Shown: positions 1 to 9,611 of the stretch, one piece after another
How positions within the stretch are numbered: the first letter of the stretch is position 1
Layout of the letters: each line of letters begins with the position of its first letter
Origin: Naumovozyma dairenensis CBS 421
Lineage: Eukaryota > Ascomycota > Saccharomycetes > Saccharomycetales > Saccharomycetaceae
Reading direction: 5' to 3'
DNA length: 64,000 nucleotides
Assembly: GCF_000227115.2 (NCBI RefSeq)
Contig: NC_016481.1
Location: 1,257,259-1,321,258 of the forward strand
The notes under the pieces: generated by a model
Database searches by the model: none
What the model was told of the DNA's origin: nothing
What the model saw: the letters and a program-made list of their open reading frames with translations, nothing else
Translations under genes and position numbers: made by a program

Positions 1-56
1 CTGTGTCAGCTTATAATTTTAGTTCGCCGAATGGTGTCAATAAGTGATAATAAGAT

Positions 57-77
57 AAAGAAAGAAAGAAAGAAAGA
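57..77. repeat. AAAG microsatellite
   Basis: About five tandem copies of AAAG, just beyond the 3' end of the KTR3 gene. This is a simple-sequence repeat with no further function visible. Confidence 0.7.
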
Positions 78-148
78 GAGTACAATCATTTTAATTTGAT
101 TATAAAGTTCTTTATATAGATTACAGAATGGGTACTGTCTCCATTTTT

Positions 149-1510
149 TTATGGCTTACTCTTTGATTTCTTCACTTGTTCAGGGATTTCGTAGTCTTGT
201 GCCTTGAAGAACTTTCTCGTACAGAAATACTCTTTCCACCATGTATTATCATATGCAGGATTACATATACACTTGTTTTGTACTCTAATATCCTCCTCTA
301 CAGGACATGAGTGGAAATCTGGGTGGTAAAACCCTAAACCGTCAAAGAAATGGACTTCAGATTTATCTAGAAGTAATGCAGCACCGATGGAATGGACAGG
401 TGCGTCTCCCCATCTCTCGTAGTAAAACCCACCGCTATGATCTAGATAATCGAAATAATCTCTGTAAGCTTGCGATCTATAAAACTTCAATGATGCAATT
501 TCGAAATTAGTCCAGAAATGACAACCATTAAAAGTTTTACCACCATCGTCAGAAACGAAATCGAGTAAATTATTCTCATTAACATGGTGTTCGTATTCCT
601 TTGTAAAATTAGTAACTGTTTGCCAAAATGTTGGGATCGTTTCTTGATACTCTTCTAATGATAAAATAAATCCATATTTCTTATTATTTACTCTCATAAA
701 TTTGAAAATATCATATTGGATGTCACAATAAATCTTAATATCTGTATCAACTCTCCAATAATAGTCATACTCATCTACTAATGGATGTCTCCAAATAAAT
801 CCAGATTGATAACGACACATATGTCTATAAACTTCTGAATCACCATATGGAACTCCATTCTCTTCCATTGCTCTCCTTTCTTTTTCAAATTTGTTCCTGT
901 CAATCCAAGGAGGTATTGACCATTGTTCCTCGTCAATTAAACCATACTTAGTATTCCCTGAAACTAATGCAGTCGTTAATCTTTTAAACTCTTCTGAGAA
1001 TGGCTTGTCATTCAAAAACACCCAATCGTAATGATATCTGTTATTGAAATGACTCTCAACATCATGGATGGCACTTAATAGATCATAAAGATCCGAGTTT
1101 CTAGATAATGTAACCATTGCTGCTCTTTCAAGAATCCCATCATCTTCAGGATGGAATACATTTTGAGATTTATCAGTAAATGGTATTATATAATCTTCTG
1201 ATTCCCTACTTGGGAGGCGAACAATGGGTCTCCCTTTCCCATGGCCTGGATTCGTGTAGACGATAAAGAGGCCTGTAAATAACATTATCAAAGATGAAAG
1301 AAGAACTTTGACAGACATATCATTCTTATTAGATGAAGGGTGTCCAGTTCTAGGGACACCATTCTTGCTTTCATCGTCAGACTCATCCACCATACTATCT
1401 GATGATGATTCAATTAATTGTGCTTGCTCTTGTTTCAGTCTTTCATTTTCCCCGTCTATGACTTCAAAGGATTCATTGAGCCCTCCTTGGCCAGCAAGTT
1501 TCTCGTCCAT
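149..1510 (-). CDS. KTR3: Alpha-1,2-mannosyltransferase of the KRE2/MNT1 family (KTR3-like)
   Basis: This is a type II Golgi membrane glycosyltransferase (family GT15) that adds alpha-1,2-linked mannose to O- and N-linked glycans, using GDP-mannose. The 453-residue protein has one membrane anchor at about 67-87, a short stem and then the catalytic domain. Visible family motifs are NNRYHYDWVFLND (156-168), RVDTD (253-257, the metal/nucleotide region), CHFWTNFEI (330-338) and YERWGDAP (364-371, carrying the conserved acidic catalytic residue). DYIIPFTDKSQ after the anchor and the neighbour LDH1 identify it as KTR3 rather than another KTR paralogue. The cytosolic tail before the anchor is about 66 residues, acidic and Ser-rich, so the protein is about 50 residues longer than S. 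cerevisiae Ktr3. A shorter product from Met65 is possible. The gene is divergent from LDH1. Confidence 0.95.
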   Translation of the reverse strand: MDEKLAGQGGLNESFEVIDGENERLKQEQAQLIESSSDSMVDESDDESKNGVPRTGHPSSNKNDMSVKVLLSSLIMLFTGLFIVYTNPGHGKGRPIVRLPSRESEDYIIPFTDKSQNVFHPEDDGILERAAMVTLSRNSDLYDLLSAIHDVESHFNNRYHYDWVFLNDKPFSEEFKRLTTALVSGNTKYGLIDEEQWSIPPWIDRNKFEKERRAMEENGVPYGDSEVYRHMCRYQSGFIWRHPLVDEYDYYWRVDTDIKIYCDIQYDIFKFMRVNNKKYGFILSLEEYQETIPTFWQTVTNFTKEYEHHVNENNLLDFVSDDGGKTFNGCHFWTNFEIASLKFYRSQAYRDYFDYLDHSGGFYYERWGDAPVHSIGAALLLDKSEVHFFDGLGFYHPDFHSCPVEEDIRVQNKCICNPAYDNTWWKEYFCTRKFFKAQDYEIPEQVKKSKSKP

Positions 1511-1847
1511 TTCTATTCTTTTTGAATAATCAATGAACGTATCAATGAATGAATAAATATCTCGTAACTTGATCTATAATAATTGGAAAAATGGACCAAC
1601 TCTAAAACATAAATGTCTATGCAAAAATAGTTTAATAGTTTAATAACCTTTTTTATTTCAAAAATCATACTACCGTATATATTTATTATGTAAGGGAGAA
1701 AGAACACGTTTTAGCAAATACGTACATGGATAGAAAAAAAAATGGAACTCGTAATGTAGAATCTCGAAAAGCAAACAAAAGAGAAGACAAGATGATCATG
1801 ATAGGAAGTTAAAGGTGGACCATAGAAGAGGACTCATTTCAGAAGCA
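1511..1847. promoter_or_regulatory. Divergent promoter region KTR3 / LDH1
   Basis: AT-rich spacer between two divergent genes. A six-codon upstream ORF (1792-1812, ATG to TAA) lies 35 bases before the chosen LDH1 start. No classical activator site was recognised. Confidence 0.5.
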
Positions 1848-2936
1848 ATGAATCAAGGTCAAGAGGAATTAATCGTGAAAGCATGTTCTCTCGAGGGAGA
1901 ACCTCTTTCAAAGAGAACCATTGAAACTATTGCCTCTTCTTATGTTGATGACTCGACATTGGCTAAGGTTATAGTATCACCTGAGAGTATGCTCGACTTT
2001 TCTACTAAGTTCATCCATAAGTACAGTTCCTTTGAAAAAGTTGATGGTAAATCCATCAGAGTTTGCAGAAACTTTGGGACTAGTGACAGTGAAGGCGACG
2101 GCAATCACAATGAGCCTCTATATCTGTTTATCCATGGTTTAGGTGGAGTATTAGAACAATTCGAACCGTTATTACGTCTCTTGGATCTAAATGAGAATAA
2201 ATTCCTTGCTCTAGATCTTCCAGGGTTCGGTAAGAGTGATGAATATGAGGATTATAATATGTTCGATGTCATCAGTATAATTCACACGATTGTGGACCGT
2301 TTAATTCCTGAACGTACGACATCAAATATTGTTTTAGTTGGCCATTCTATGGGATGTTACATTTCCTTACATTTGTTTTATAAGTCCTACACTCGTTTTT
2401 CTTTCAAAAAATTAGTCTTCTTGTCACCACCAAAACCTCAATTAGATCAATTAGAAAAGACCAATCGTAAAATGCAATGGCTCTTAAGAGGAATATTAAG
2501 TTTACCATGGCTATTTGATTTTTATAGGCAATGGTTTGATCAAAGTAAAGGATTATCTAGTTCAGGAATAAAGCGATTTTTCTATCATGATAATGAGGAA
2601 CAAGATCATATTTTGAAATATCGTAAATTGTGGCAATTCCATAATAATGTCCAGATTAAAAGTAGAAGTATTCTAGGTTATTTATTAGGTTGGGAACCTA
2701 TAAATTGGGAAGATATTAGGGAGCTATTATTAGAAAAATCTGAAAATACTGAAATTGTAGTCCTTACTGGGATGGAAGATCCGGTGACTCCATTAGATAA
2801 GGTACGATTATATTTTTCTTCCTTTGGAGATGTCGTTCACAAGAGATTGATAGAAATACCTGAGTGTTCCCATAATCTTTGTTTCGACTTACCATTAAAA
2901 GTTTGTGAATTATTTTTAGTAGAACGTTGTCAATGA
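1848..2936 (+). CDS. LDH1: Alpha/beta-hydrolase, lipid droplet hydrolase (LDH1-like)
   Basis: Serine hydrolase with esterase and weak triacylglycerol lipase activity, known on lipid droplets in S. cerevisiae. The first ATG of the open frame is at 1848, giving 362 residues (S. cerevisiae Ldh1 has 375). The frame is open to 1815, but only from a GTG codon. The alpha/beta-hydrolase hallmarks are the oxyanion-hole HGLGG at about 96-100, the nucleophile elbow GHSMG (Ser about 167), a late Asp in GMEDPVTP and a His in ECSHNLCFD. The stretches LPWLFD and IIGYLLGWE-like (here ILGYLLGWEPINW) are shared with the S. cerevisiae protein. Position between KTR3 and COS111 confirms the assignment. The C-terminus ends ERCQ, so the peroxisomal SKL tail of the S. 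cerevisiae protein is missing. Confidence 0.9.
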   Translation: MNQGQEELIVKACSLEGEPLSKRTIETIASSYVDDSTLAKVIVSPESMLDFSTKFIHKYSSFEKVDGKSIRVCRNFGTSDSEGDGNHNEPLYLFIHGLGGVLEQFEPLLRLLDLNENKFLALDLPGFGKSDEYEDYNMFDVISIIHTIVDRLIPERTTSNIVLVGHSMGCYISLHLFYKSYTRFSFKKLVFLSPPKPQLDQLEKTNRKMQWLLRGILSLPWLFDFYRQWFDQSKGLSSSGIKRFFYHDNEEQDHILKYRKLWQFHNNVQIKSRSILGYLLGWEPINWEDIRELLLEKSENTEIVVLTGMEDPVTPLDKVRLYFSSFGDVVHKRLIEIPECSHNLCFDLPLKVCELFLVERCQ

Positions 2937-3214
2937 TACAGCAAGATAACTCTTCTCCTTTAATAGTTCTATATTGCATACATAAAATTATATATTCTCA
3001 AAGCTAGAACGATAAAGATATCGCTACTGATAATCTCCTAATAAAGTAAATGTCCATAGAGCTGCTGTAGAAGTGCACATGCAGAAAAATGTTCTTAATA
3101 TAAAATGAATATGTCATAAAGTAAAAAATAGTATCTAAAATTACTGTAAAATTGGCCGCTAAAATATGTCTTTTTCTGTTAAGGGGTGTCCGTGAGTATG
3201 TGCCATTTTTTTTC

Positions 3215-6040
3215 CTACATTACTCTTTCCCTGATATAATTATTTTCACCGATGTTCCTTCTTAAATCAGAGCTTCTTAAATCACGAATCTTACTAACTA
3301 ATTCGTTAGTCAGATTATGCACTCTTCTTACAGCTTCTGGAAGAGTATCTTCAGTTATATTATTTGATGAAGTACGAGGAATGAAGTCCTCGTTAGAATT
3401 TAGATTAACCACTAAGGAAACATTTGTTGGAGTGATTTTTCTAACTCTGGATGTTGTTTGGTTGTCACTCTTCAAAATAGTTAATCTGAAATTCATCGTT
3501 TCTTGGTCTTCTGAATTCTTACCATAATTAATTTCGAATATCTCAGAAACTTCCAACACATCAGGATCTCTATTCAAGTTTTCTTTTTCTACTAATCTTT
3601 CCTTTTTGATTCTAAATAAATCTTCTAATTCTAAATCATCACGTCCTAATAAATCATCCAATACAATCAAACTAACAAAATCAAATAAATCACCCTTGCA
3701 AGCCCATGCAAAGTTTCTATTTAACCCAGATTTTGTGAAACTAAAATCAAATGATGGATTTGAGGTAGCTTGGTTTGATATTTTGGTTCTTTTGGTATCA
3801 TTGATTAGAGCAAATTCCAAGTTATCAAAAGTGTTTAAGATAAAATATTTGATCATATATTGTCTACACCAAACAACGCCATCCATTTTAATCCTTTTCA
3901 ATTGGTTGTTCCTTTCAACATTCCTGGTGGTAATAATTTCAAAGATTTCACAAGGATTTAATTTCCTTAATTGAATATCATTATTAATTAAATTGTTATT
4001 TTTATATTCTTCTCTTAATTTAGTTTGACCATCAATTGGTAATGGGTTATCGTTCCAATTTACAGTCGAATGAGACCGCATCCATTGAGATGGATTACTA
4101 CTATTGGTAAACATCGATGATCTTCTTTCATTCTTTTGATTCATTAAGTTTTCATAATATTCATAGTTCTTACTAGAATCTGTCATATAAACGGTCTCTA
4201 GATCTCTTTCCTTGTGATTTAAGATACCTTCTTCTACAGTTGGTAATAATAGTAATGAAGAACTTTGTCTTCTCTTTGTTTTCTTCTTCGGATCTGTAAC
4301 TAATTGGAAATCTGTGAATAACACCAGATTAGATAAATTCAATCCAGTTAAATTTGGACATGATTTTAATAAATGAAGAATATAACCTAATGGTAAATCA
4401 CGATATGGGGCATATTTCAATAAAAATTTGTTTGTATATGGATGACGTGTTTTGAAGGGTTCTTCAATTTTGACTTTTAATTGGAGGTTTGGTGAGGGAG
4501 ATGTAATATTTTCCTTACTCTTATTATTGTTATTATTACTAGTAGTATTATTATTCGTTTCCAAGATACTTTTCGTTTGTTTTTTATCATCCATTTCATT
4601 GATGGTACTTGATATAACACTGTTTTTCCTTGATCTTACCAACTCTTTCTTCTGTCTTGATCCTAATCTCATTCTAAACCAAGAAATATTGTTTGAAACA
4701 GAGTTTGGGTCTTTAGCACTATTATTTGAAATAGTACGCTGAACACGTATAGGATCGATGGAATTATCGTTAACGTTACTTGCACTACGCATTCTTTGAA
4801 TAGAAGTAAGTGGAGAGTTGTTATTAGTTGGGTTTGGTTGGGTGATGGTACTATTTTGTAATGATGACATGATACTGCTAGTAAATGAGGAAACAGAACT
4901 ATTTGATCTATGTCTCGATCTAGAATTTTTGGAAGAAACAGTTGATGTATTACCATTGGAAGAAGTTGAGTGAATTGATGATGAACGAGAATTGACTCTT
5001 TTCAAATTGTAACTATTAAGTAATGGGGCACTATATAATGGATCATTTCTATGTCTCCAATCTCTCCAGCTTGCATAAGCAATGTCCTGAGTTATTTCAT
5101 TGTTAGTATTAGTAGTGTTTGGATCAAGAGAGGCATTCGAAGCAGTGTTATTATTACTGGTATTTGCATTCGTTCTCTCTTCCGTTGCGGTATGAACGGA
5201 ATTGGAAAATTTATCTTGATTATTACCTTGTGTGATGATACCACTTTTCAGTTGAGACAAATCTAGATTTTTAACGTAATGTCCATTTTCTGTGTTCAAT
5301 CTCAAAGAGGTAACAAATTGGGCAACACGATAAGTGGATGTGAAAAAGGGATTCTCATACAGAACAACTTTGGCTGCTTCATAGAATTTTTTAGAGACGT
5401 ACAAACATTTGACGACTGATATTTGGTTGTCGTTTATATTAGATATAATATGGGTTATGATTTCGACTGGTAATTCGTTAATAGTAGCCAAAGGAGTATC
5501 TGCAATGTTGAAGTTTACTGTGGCGATAGGTTTGGAGCTAAAATCATTGTGTGTAGTGGAATGACTTCTTTGAGAATGTGAGGTTTTATTTGAGAAAATT
5601 GAAAAAGTATCTGAAGATGGATGATGGTCATATATTTTATTCATCAACTTCTTTGACGATGAACTCAATAATGATTTATATTTCCTCTTAATTTTCGATT
5701 TCCTTGATGTCTCAGTATTGATCGACATTGTATCGGTCGAAGCACCGTCATGCTTATCACTAATTTTAGTCAAGGAAGTACTAGAGGCCGATCCGGATGG
5801 ACCAGTGACCTGTTTTAATGTTGTTGTAGGAACTGGAATCACTCTAGCAGCTTTCTTCGCTTTATTTGATGTAATTGTAGCAGGAGAGGCTCTACCTGAG
5901 CCTGCACTCATGGAGAATAAAGATTTGGAACTATTTCTTGTATCACCATATAAGTTTTTGTAAATAGAAGTCCCATAACGTGACCCATAGTTATCACCTA
6001 CAATGTTAACTTTATGAGCAGATTTGTAATTTCCAGACAT
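3215..6040 (-). CDS. COS111: COS111-like F-box-type protein
   Basis: Homologue of S. cerevisiae Cos111 (YBR203W), known only as needed for normal resistance to ciclopirox olamine. The molecular function is not established. The 941-residue product is close to the usual 924. After a long Ser/Thr-rich, basic N-terminal region there is an F-box-like helix pair at about 188-228 (LPVEIITHIISNI ... CLYVSKKFYEAA). A long Asn/Ser-rich low-complexity stretch at about 280-560 follows, and then a more conserved region beginning FKTRHPYTNKFLLKYAPYRDLPLGYIL, with a leucine-rich look (LLKSCPNLTGLNLSNLVLF). An adaptor role in ubiquitin ligation is only an inference from the F-box-like segment. Identity rests on order (LDH1-COS111-MCM7) and length. 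It converges with LDH1 (278-base gap). Confidence 0.85.
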   Translation of the reverse strand: MSGNYKSAHKVNIVGDNYGSRYGTSIYKNLYGDTRNSSKSLFSMSAGSGRASPATITSNKAKKAARVIPVPTTTLKQVTGPSGSASSTSLTKISDKHDGASTDTMSINTETSRKSKIKRKYKSLLSSSSKKLMNKIYDHHPSSDTFSIFSNKTSHSQRSHSTTHNDFSSKPIATVNFNIADTPLATINELPVEIITHIISNINDNQISVVKCLYVSKKFYEAAKVVLYENPFFTSTYRVAQFVTSLRLNTENGHYVKNLDLSQLKSGIITQGNNQDKFSNSVHTATEERTNANTSNNNTASNASLDPNTTNTNNEITQDIAYASWRDWRHRNDPLYSAPLLNSYNLKRVNSRSSSIHSTSSNGNTSTVSSKNSRSRHRSNSSVSSFTSSIMSSLQNSTITQPNPTNNNSPLTSIQRMRSASNVNDNSIDPIRVQRTISNNSAKDPNSVSNNISWFRMRLGSRQKKELVRSRKNSVISSTINEMDDKKQTKSILETNNNTTSNNNNNKSKENITSPSPNLQLKVKIEEPFKTRHPYTNKFLLKYAPYRDLPLGYILHLLKSCPNLTGLNLSNLVLFTDFQLVTDPKKKTKRRQSSSLLLLPTVEEGILNHKERDLETVYMTDSSKNYEYYENLMNQKNERRSSMFTNSSNPSQWMRSHSTVNWNDNPLPIDGQTKLREEYKNNNLINNDIQLRKLNPCEIFEIITTRNVERNNQLKRIKMDGVVWCRQYMIKYFILNTFDNLEFALINDTKRTKISNQATSNPSFDFSFTKSGLNRNFAWACKGDLFDFVSLIVLDDLLGRDDLELEDLFRIKKERLVEKENLNRDPDVLEVSEIFEINYGKNSEDQETMNFRLTILKSDNQTTSRVRKITPTNVSLVVNLNSNEDFIPRTSSNNITEDTLPEAVRRVHNLTNELVSKIRDLRSSDLRRNIGENNYIRERVM

Positions 6041-6947
6041 TTGTTCGTCTTATTGATTGAGCAGAAAAGTCTGTGGATGTCTTCTTGCCAATAGTTTATT
6101 AATGATAAGGTGAGGAGTGGTCCTATTATTTGCCTTGTTACCTTTATATATATTTTGTTCCAATTTTTTGACGTTCAGGAAGGCACAAAAGAACCAGATC
6201 TTCTAGGTACGTACACTCTTTTTACTCCCTAAGTATACTTGAGGTAACTTGCGGAGTCCTCGAGGTGGTGTTTGTATTGTTACTACCTGACAAATTGTTA
6301 ACATTTAAGAAAGTTTATCTTGCCTTTTTTTCCTTAATTTTTACCGAATTTAATCCGCTTCTAAGGGCCTTTGTCTGTTAAAACCTTACGTTAAAGTGGG
6401 GGGAATCTCAGATCTGTACTGTACGGTACGCACTTACGTAGTTGATTTTTATTTTTTTTGGGCACCCCGCAATAAACACCGAGAAAGTACCGTAGCCAGC
6501 AAAAGAATTGGAAAAATCTAATTTCCTATTTAGGACGTTCCCAGTTCTTGGTTTTCGCCCAGTCTAGAATATCCTGTCCTTTGAAGGCTTCATTTTGAAG
6601 TTAGGGTAAATGTTGAGGGTTGGGTTGAGCCCCTAGGGTCTTCATTGTTTCATCTCTTTTCCATTATCAGAGCAAAAAAAGTACGAGAACAGTTTCTAAT
6701 AAAGAGATTTTGCACTCATGACTTTGATCTTGAGACCATAAAGGAAACTGGTACGCAAATTAGAGTGATTTCCTTATTATAATGGACGATCTATTTTAAT
6801 GATAATGATTACTAATACAAAATAATATATAAAAATATATATACATAATATGTTAAAGTGAAGGGTTAGAAATGAAATCGGCTCATGTGTAAAGTTACAT
6901 AACTTGAAATGTGGGATGTTGGGTGACTTGAATATTTTCTAGCTCGT
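6041..6947. promoter_or_regulatory. COS111 upstream region / MCM7 3' flank
   Basis: 907 bases without a credible gene, holding the COS111 promoter and the MCM7 3' end. A G-rich tract lies at about 6602-6641 (runs of AGGG and TTGGG). No RNA gene or mobile element was recognised. Confidence 0.5.
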
Positions 6948-9611
6948 TCATACATCCTCCATTTCGGCATCTTTATCTTCTGGCCCTTCTTCGGGAACCG
7001 TAGCAGCGATCGTTTGTTCCGTATCATGGACAGTTTTCTTGCCACTTTCTACAGATAAGTTAGGAATAGAACCAGCCAAAGGTGATTGCATTTTTCTTGG
7101 GGTGAGTGTAGGACTTGGGCTCTTTGTGGTTTCTAGAGCATTGTCTGATTCATCATTGCTCCCATCATCTTCATCTATTTCTCCGTTATCGTTAACAAAT
7201 TTCAATACACTACCTTCTTGTAATAAATGCCATACATTTAGGTACGTATATTCTTGTATACAATTGCTTAATTGAAGCATAGTAAAACCTCTTGATCTCA
7301 CAACTTTAACAATCGTTTCATATGGAATGCCTCTTTTTGCTTCCCTCCCACCATCTTGCAACAGTTTCTTGATAATTGTAAATATCTTTGTTGTTGGATT
7401 CTCATCCTCTTTATTCTTACTGTTATCTTGGTATAATGATTCCTTAGACACTCTGATTAGCCTTAAGGCTTCTTCAACATCATCAACATCTACTGAATCA
7501 GCCAAACGTAATTTAGCTAATGCTTGTGATAATCTAATGATACCTAATAAAGTTCTTGGCGTAGCTTGACCGAATGAAAATTTAGAATCCATTTCTCTTT
7601 TAGAGTCTTGTCTTAATCTAATATAGGCTTGTATCATATATTCATTAACTGTCTCATTCATCACAGGTCTTTTACTCTTGGCTACAGCAATATATTCTCT
7701 CATCCTTGAAGGCTCTATTGGAACAAAATCTAAATCGGGTTGCTTTTGATGCATATGAACAAACGCAACATGATGTGCCAATTTCTCATCATTATCCCTA
7801 TTTGGTGTATCTAGTAATAAGAAGAGTATATCAAATCTAGAAAGTAACGCAGCTGGCAAATTAATATTTTCTAATGGTGAAAGTCTTGGATTATATCTAC
7901 CATATAGTGGATTTGCTGCAGCTAAAATAGAAGCTCTTGCATTTAATGTAGTGTTAATACCAGCTTTGGAAATAGATATAGTTTGTTGTTCCATAACTTC
8001 ATGAATAGCTGTTCTATCACTTTCATCCATTTTATCAAATTCATCAATACAACATATACCGTTATCGGCTAACACTAAGGCACCACCTTCTAAGATCATT
8101 TCATCAGTAACTGGATCCTTCATAACAGCAGCTGTTAAACCAACCCCAGAAGAACCCTTACCAGTAGTATAAACACCTCTTGGTGAAATCTTACAAATTG
8201 ATTTTAATAATTGAGATTTGGCAACACCAGGATCTCCCATTAAACAAACATTAATATCACCTCTAATTTTCATACCATCACCAACTCTTTTATCGACACC
8301 ACCAACTAACAATAATAATAGAGCTTTCTTAACATCTAAATTACCATAAATTTCAGGGGCAATTGATTTTGCTAATCTATTGTAAACATCACCTTCAGAA
8401 ATCAAATCCATAACACGATTTTCGATACCAGATGATAAATCGAATGAAGCAAATTTCTTTTTATGTTGACGAACATATTGAGCTTCTAGATACGTTTCTG
8501 TTAATAATCCAGCTTTCAAAGCTTTAAATCCAGTATAGGGTGCAGGTAAAAATATACCACTGACATCCACAATATCACCGGGAGTCATTGATCTAACAAG
8601 ACCACCATTCACATGAATAGTTAAAGATCTTGGAATGTGACCCACTGGTACTTGTTGTGATAATTCTTGAATCTTACATTCTTGGAAGGCACTAAATTTA
8701 GAAGCTCTTGTACTCATAAATAGCTGACCCTTGGTTTGATTTTGTGAACATTCCTTTGAGGTACATTCTGTTAAGGGTGTAAATGTACGTGATGTGACTT
8801 CTTGGAAAACTTCATACCCACATTGGTCACACGTGTATGCAATGACAAGTACTGCTGGTTTCACGTCTGAGACTCTGGTAATTATACCTCTCACTGTTAA
8901 AAGTTGACCTAAAAAATCACCTTTGATTTCTCTGACAGACAATGGTTTACTATGTAATTTCTTATTATTAGAACGATGACGGTGAGCAAATTGTGGAGAT
9001 AAGGGTTTGAAATAAAAGAAATAACGTCTCGTCAAATTTGCAGGGAATAATTCAGTTTCATCTTCAGCAACTTCTCTCAAAGTTTCATTCATAGAGGAGG
9101 GAGGTTCACCATTTGCCATATCCATTAAATTCTCATTTCTTAATTCTGTGGTTCTATCAGAGACCATTCTTTCATTTCTTAATTGTCTTTGATTTAAAAT
9201 AACATCAAGGACATCATCCTTATAATCTATTTCCTTTGTTGGTAAGGGCATCAAGTCATCAATAGTACGACAAAATAACTCAATGAAATGGTTGGCGTTT
9301 TCTTGGATAGAATTAACTAAATCACCATTACTACCACCTTCTAAGAATTTTTCATTTTGATATTGTAAGATGTCATCTAATTCGACAGTAATAGAATCCA
9401 ATTCTCTATTAGAAATTCTTTGTAAAATATTCATATATTTTGGACCTTTACCGATTTCGTCATGTTCATCCTCATCCATATCATGATCTTGTTGTTGTTC
9501 TGTTGTTTCAGCGAACACATCTGTTTTGAAATGAGACAAGAAATCGTTGATATCTTGAGATAATTCATTATAATTGACAGAAAGTTGGATCGAAGGCAAT
9601 GCAGTACTCAT
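6948..9611 (-). CDS. MCM7: MCM7 (CDC47), replicative helicase subunit
   Basis: Subunit of the Mcm2-7 hexamer, the ATP-driven motor of the CMG replicative helicase that licenses and unwinds origins. The 887-residue protein has the MCM N-terminal domain with a four-cysteine zinc finger (C261, C264, C283, C288). The AAA+ core has Walker A GDPGVAKS (459-466), Walker B CIDEFDKM (521-528), a sensor-1 Asn in ILAAANP, and the arginine finger in LLSRFDILF at about 590. A winged-helix region follows (near GIPYETIVKVVRSRGFTMLQLSNCIQEY), then an acidic, Ser/Thr-rich tail. The last part of the tail is somewhat longer than in S. cerevisiae (845 residues). The start ATG at 9611 gives the expected MSTALPSIQL-type N-terminus. 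Confidence 0.98.
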   Translation of the reverse strand: MSTALPSIQLSVNYNELSQDINDFLSHFKTDVFAETTEQQQDHDMDEDEHDEIGKGPKYMNILQRISNRELDSITVELDDILQYQNEKFLEGGSNGDLVNSIQENANHFIELFCRTIDDLMPLPTKEIDYKDDVLDVILNQRQLRNERMVSDRTTELRNENLMDMANGEPPSSMNETLREVAEDETELFPANLTRRYFFYFKPLSPQFAHRHRSNNKKLHSKPLSVREIKGDFLGQLLTVRGIITRVSDVKPAVLVIAYTCDQCGYEVFQEVTSRTFTPLTECTSKECSQNQTKGQLFMSTRASKFSAFQECKIQELSQQVPVGHIPRSLTIHVNGGLVRSMTPGDIVDVSGIFLPAPYTGFKALKAGLLTETYLEAQYVRQHKKKFASFDLSSGIENRVMDLISEGDVYNRLAKSIAPEIYGNLDVKKALLLLLVGGVDKRVGDGMKIRGDINVCLMGDPGVAKSQLLKSICKISPRGVYTTGKGSSGVGLTAAVMKDPVTDEMILEGGALVLADNGICCIDEFDKMDESDRTAIHEVMEQQTISISKAGINTTLNARASILAAANPLYGRYNPRLSPLENINLPAALLSRFDILFLLLDTPNRDNDEKLAHHVAFVHMHQKQPDLDFVPIEPSRMREYIAVAKSKRPVMNETVNEYMIQAYIRLRQDSKREMDSKFSFGQATPRTLLGIIRLSQALAKLRLADSVDVDDVEEALRLIRVSKESLYQDNSKNKEDENPTTKIFTIIKKLLQDGGREAKRGIPYETIVKVVRSRGFTMLQLSNCIQEYTYLNVWHLLQEGSVLKFVNDNGEIDEDDGSNDESDNALETTKSPSPTLTPRKMQSPLAGSIPNLSVESGKKTVHDTEQTIAATVPEEGPEDKDAEMEDV

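Noticed and set aside
6602..6641. Telomere-like G-rich tract near COS111
   Set aside because: Only a few irregular AGGG/TTGGG units, no tandem repeat of a fixed unit, and located in the middle of conserved gene order.
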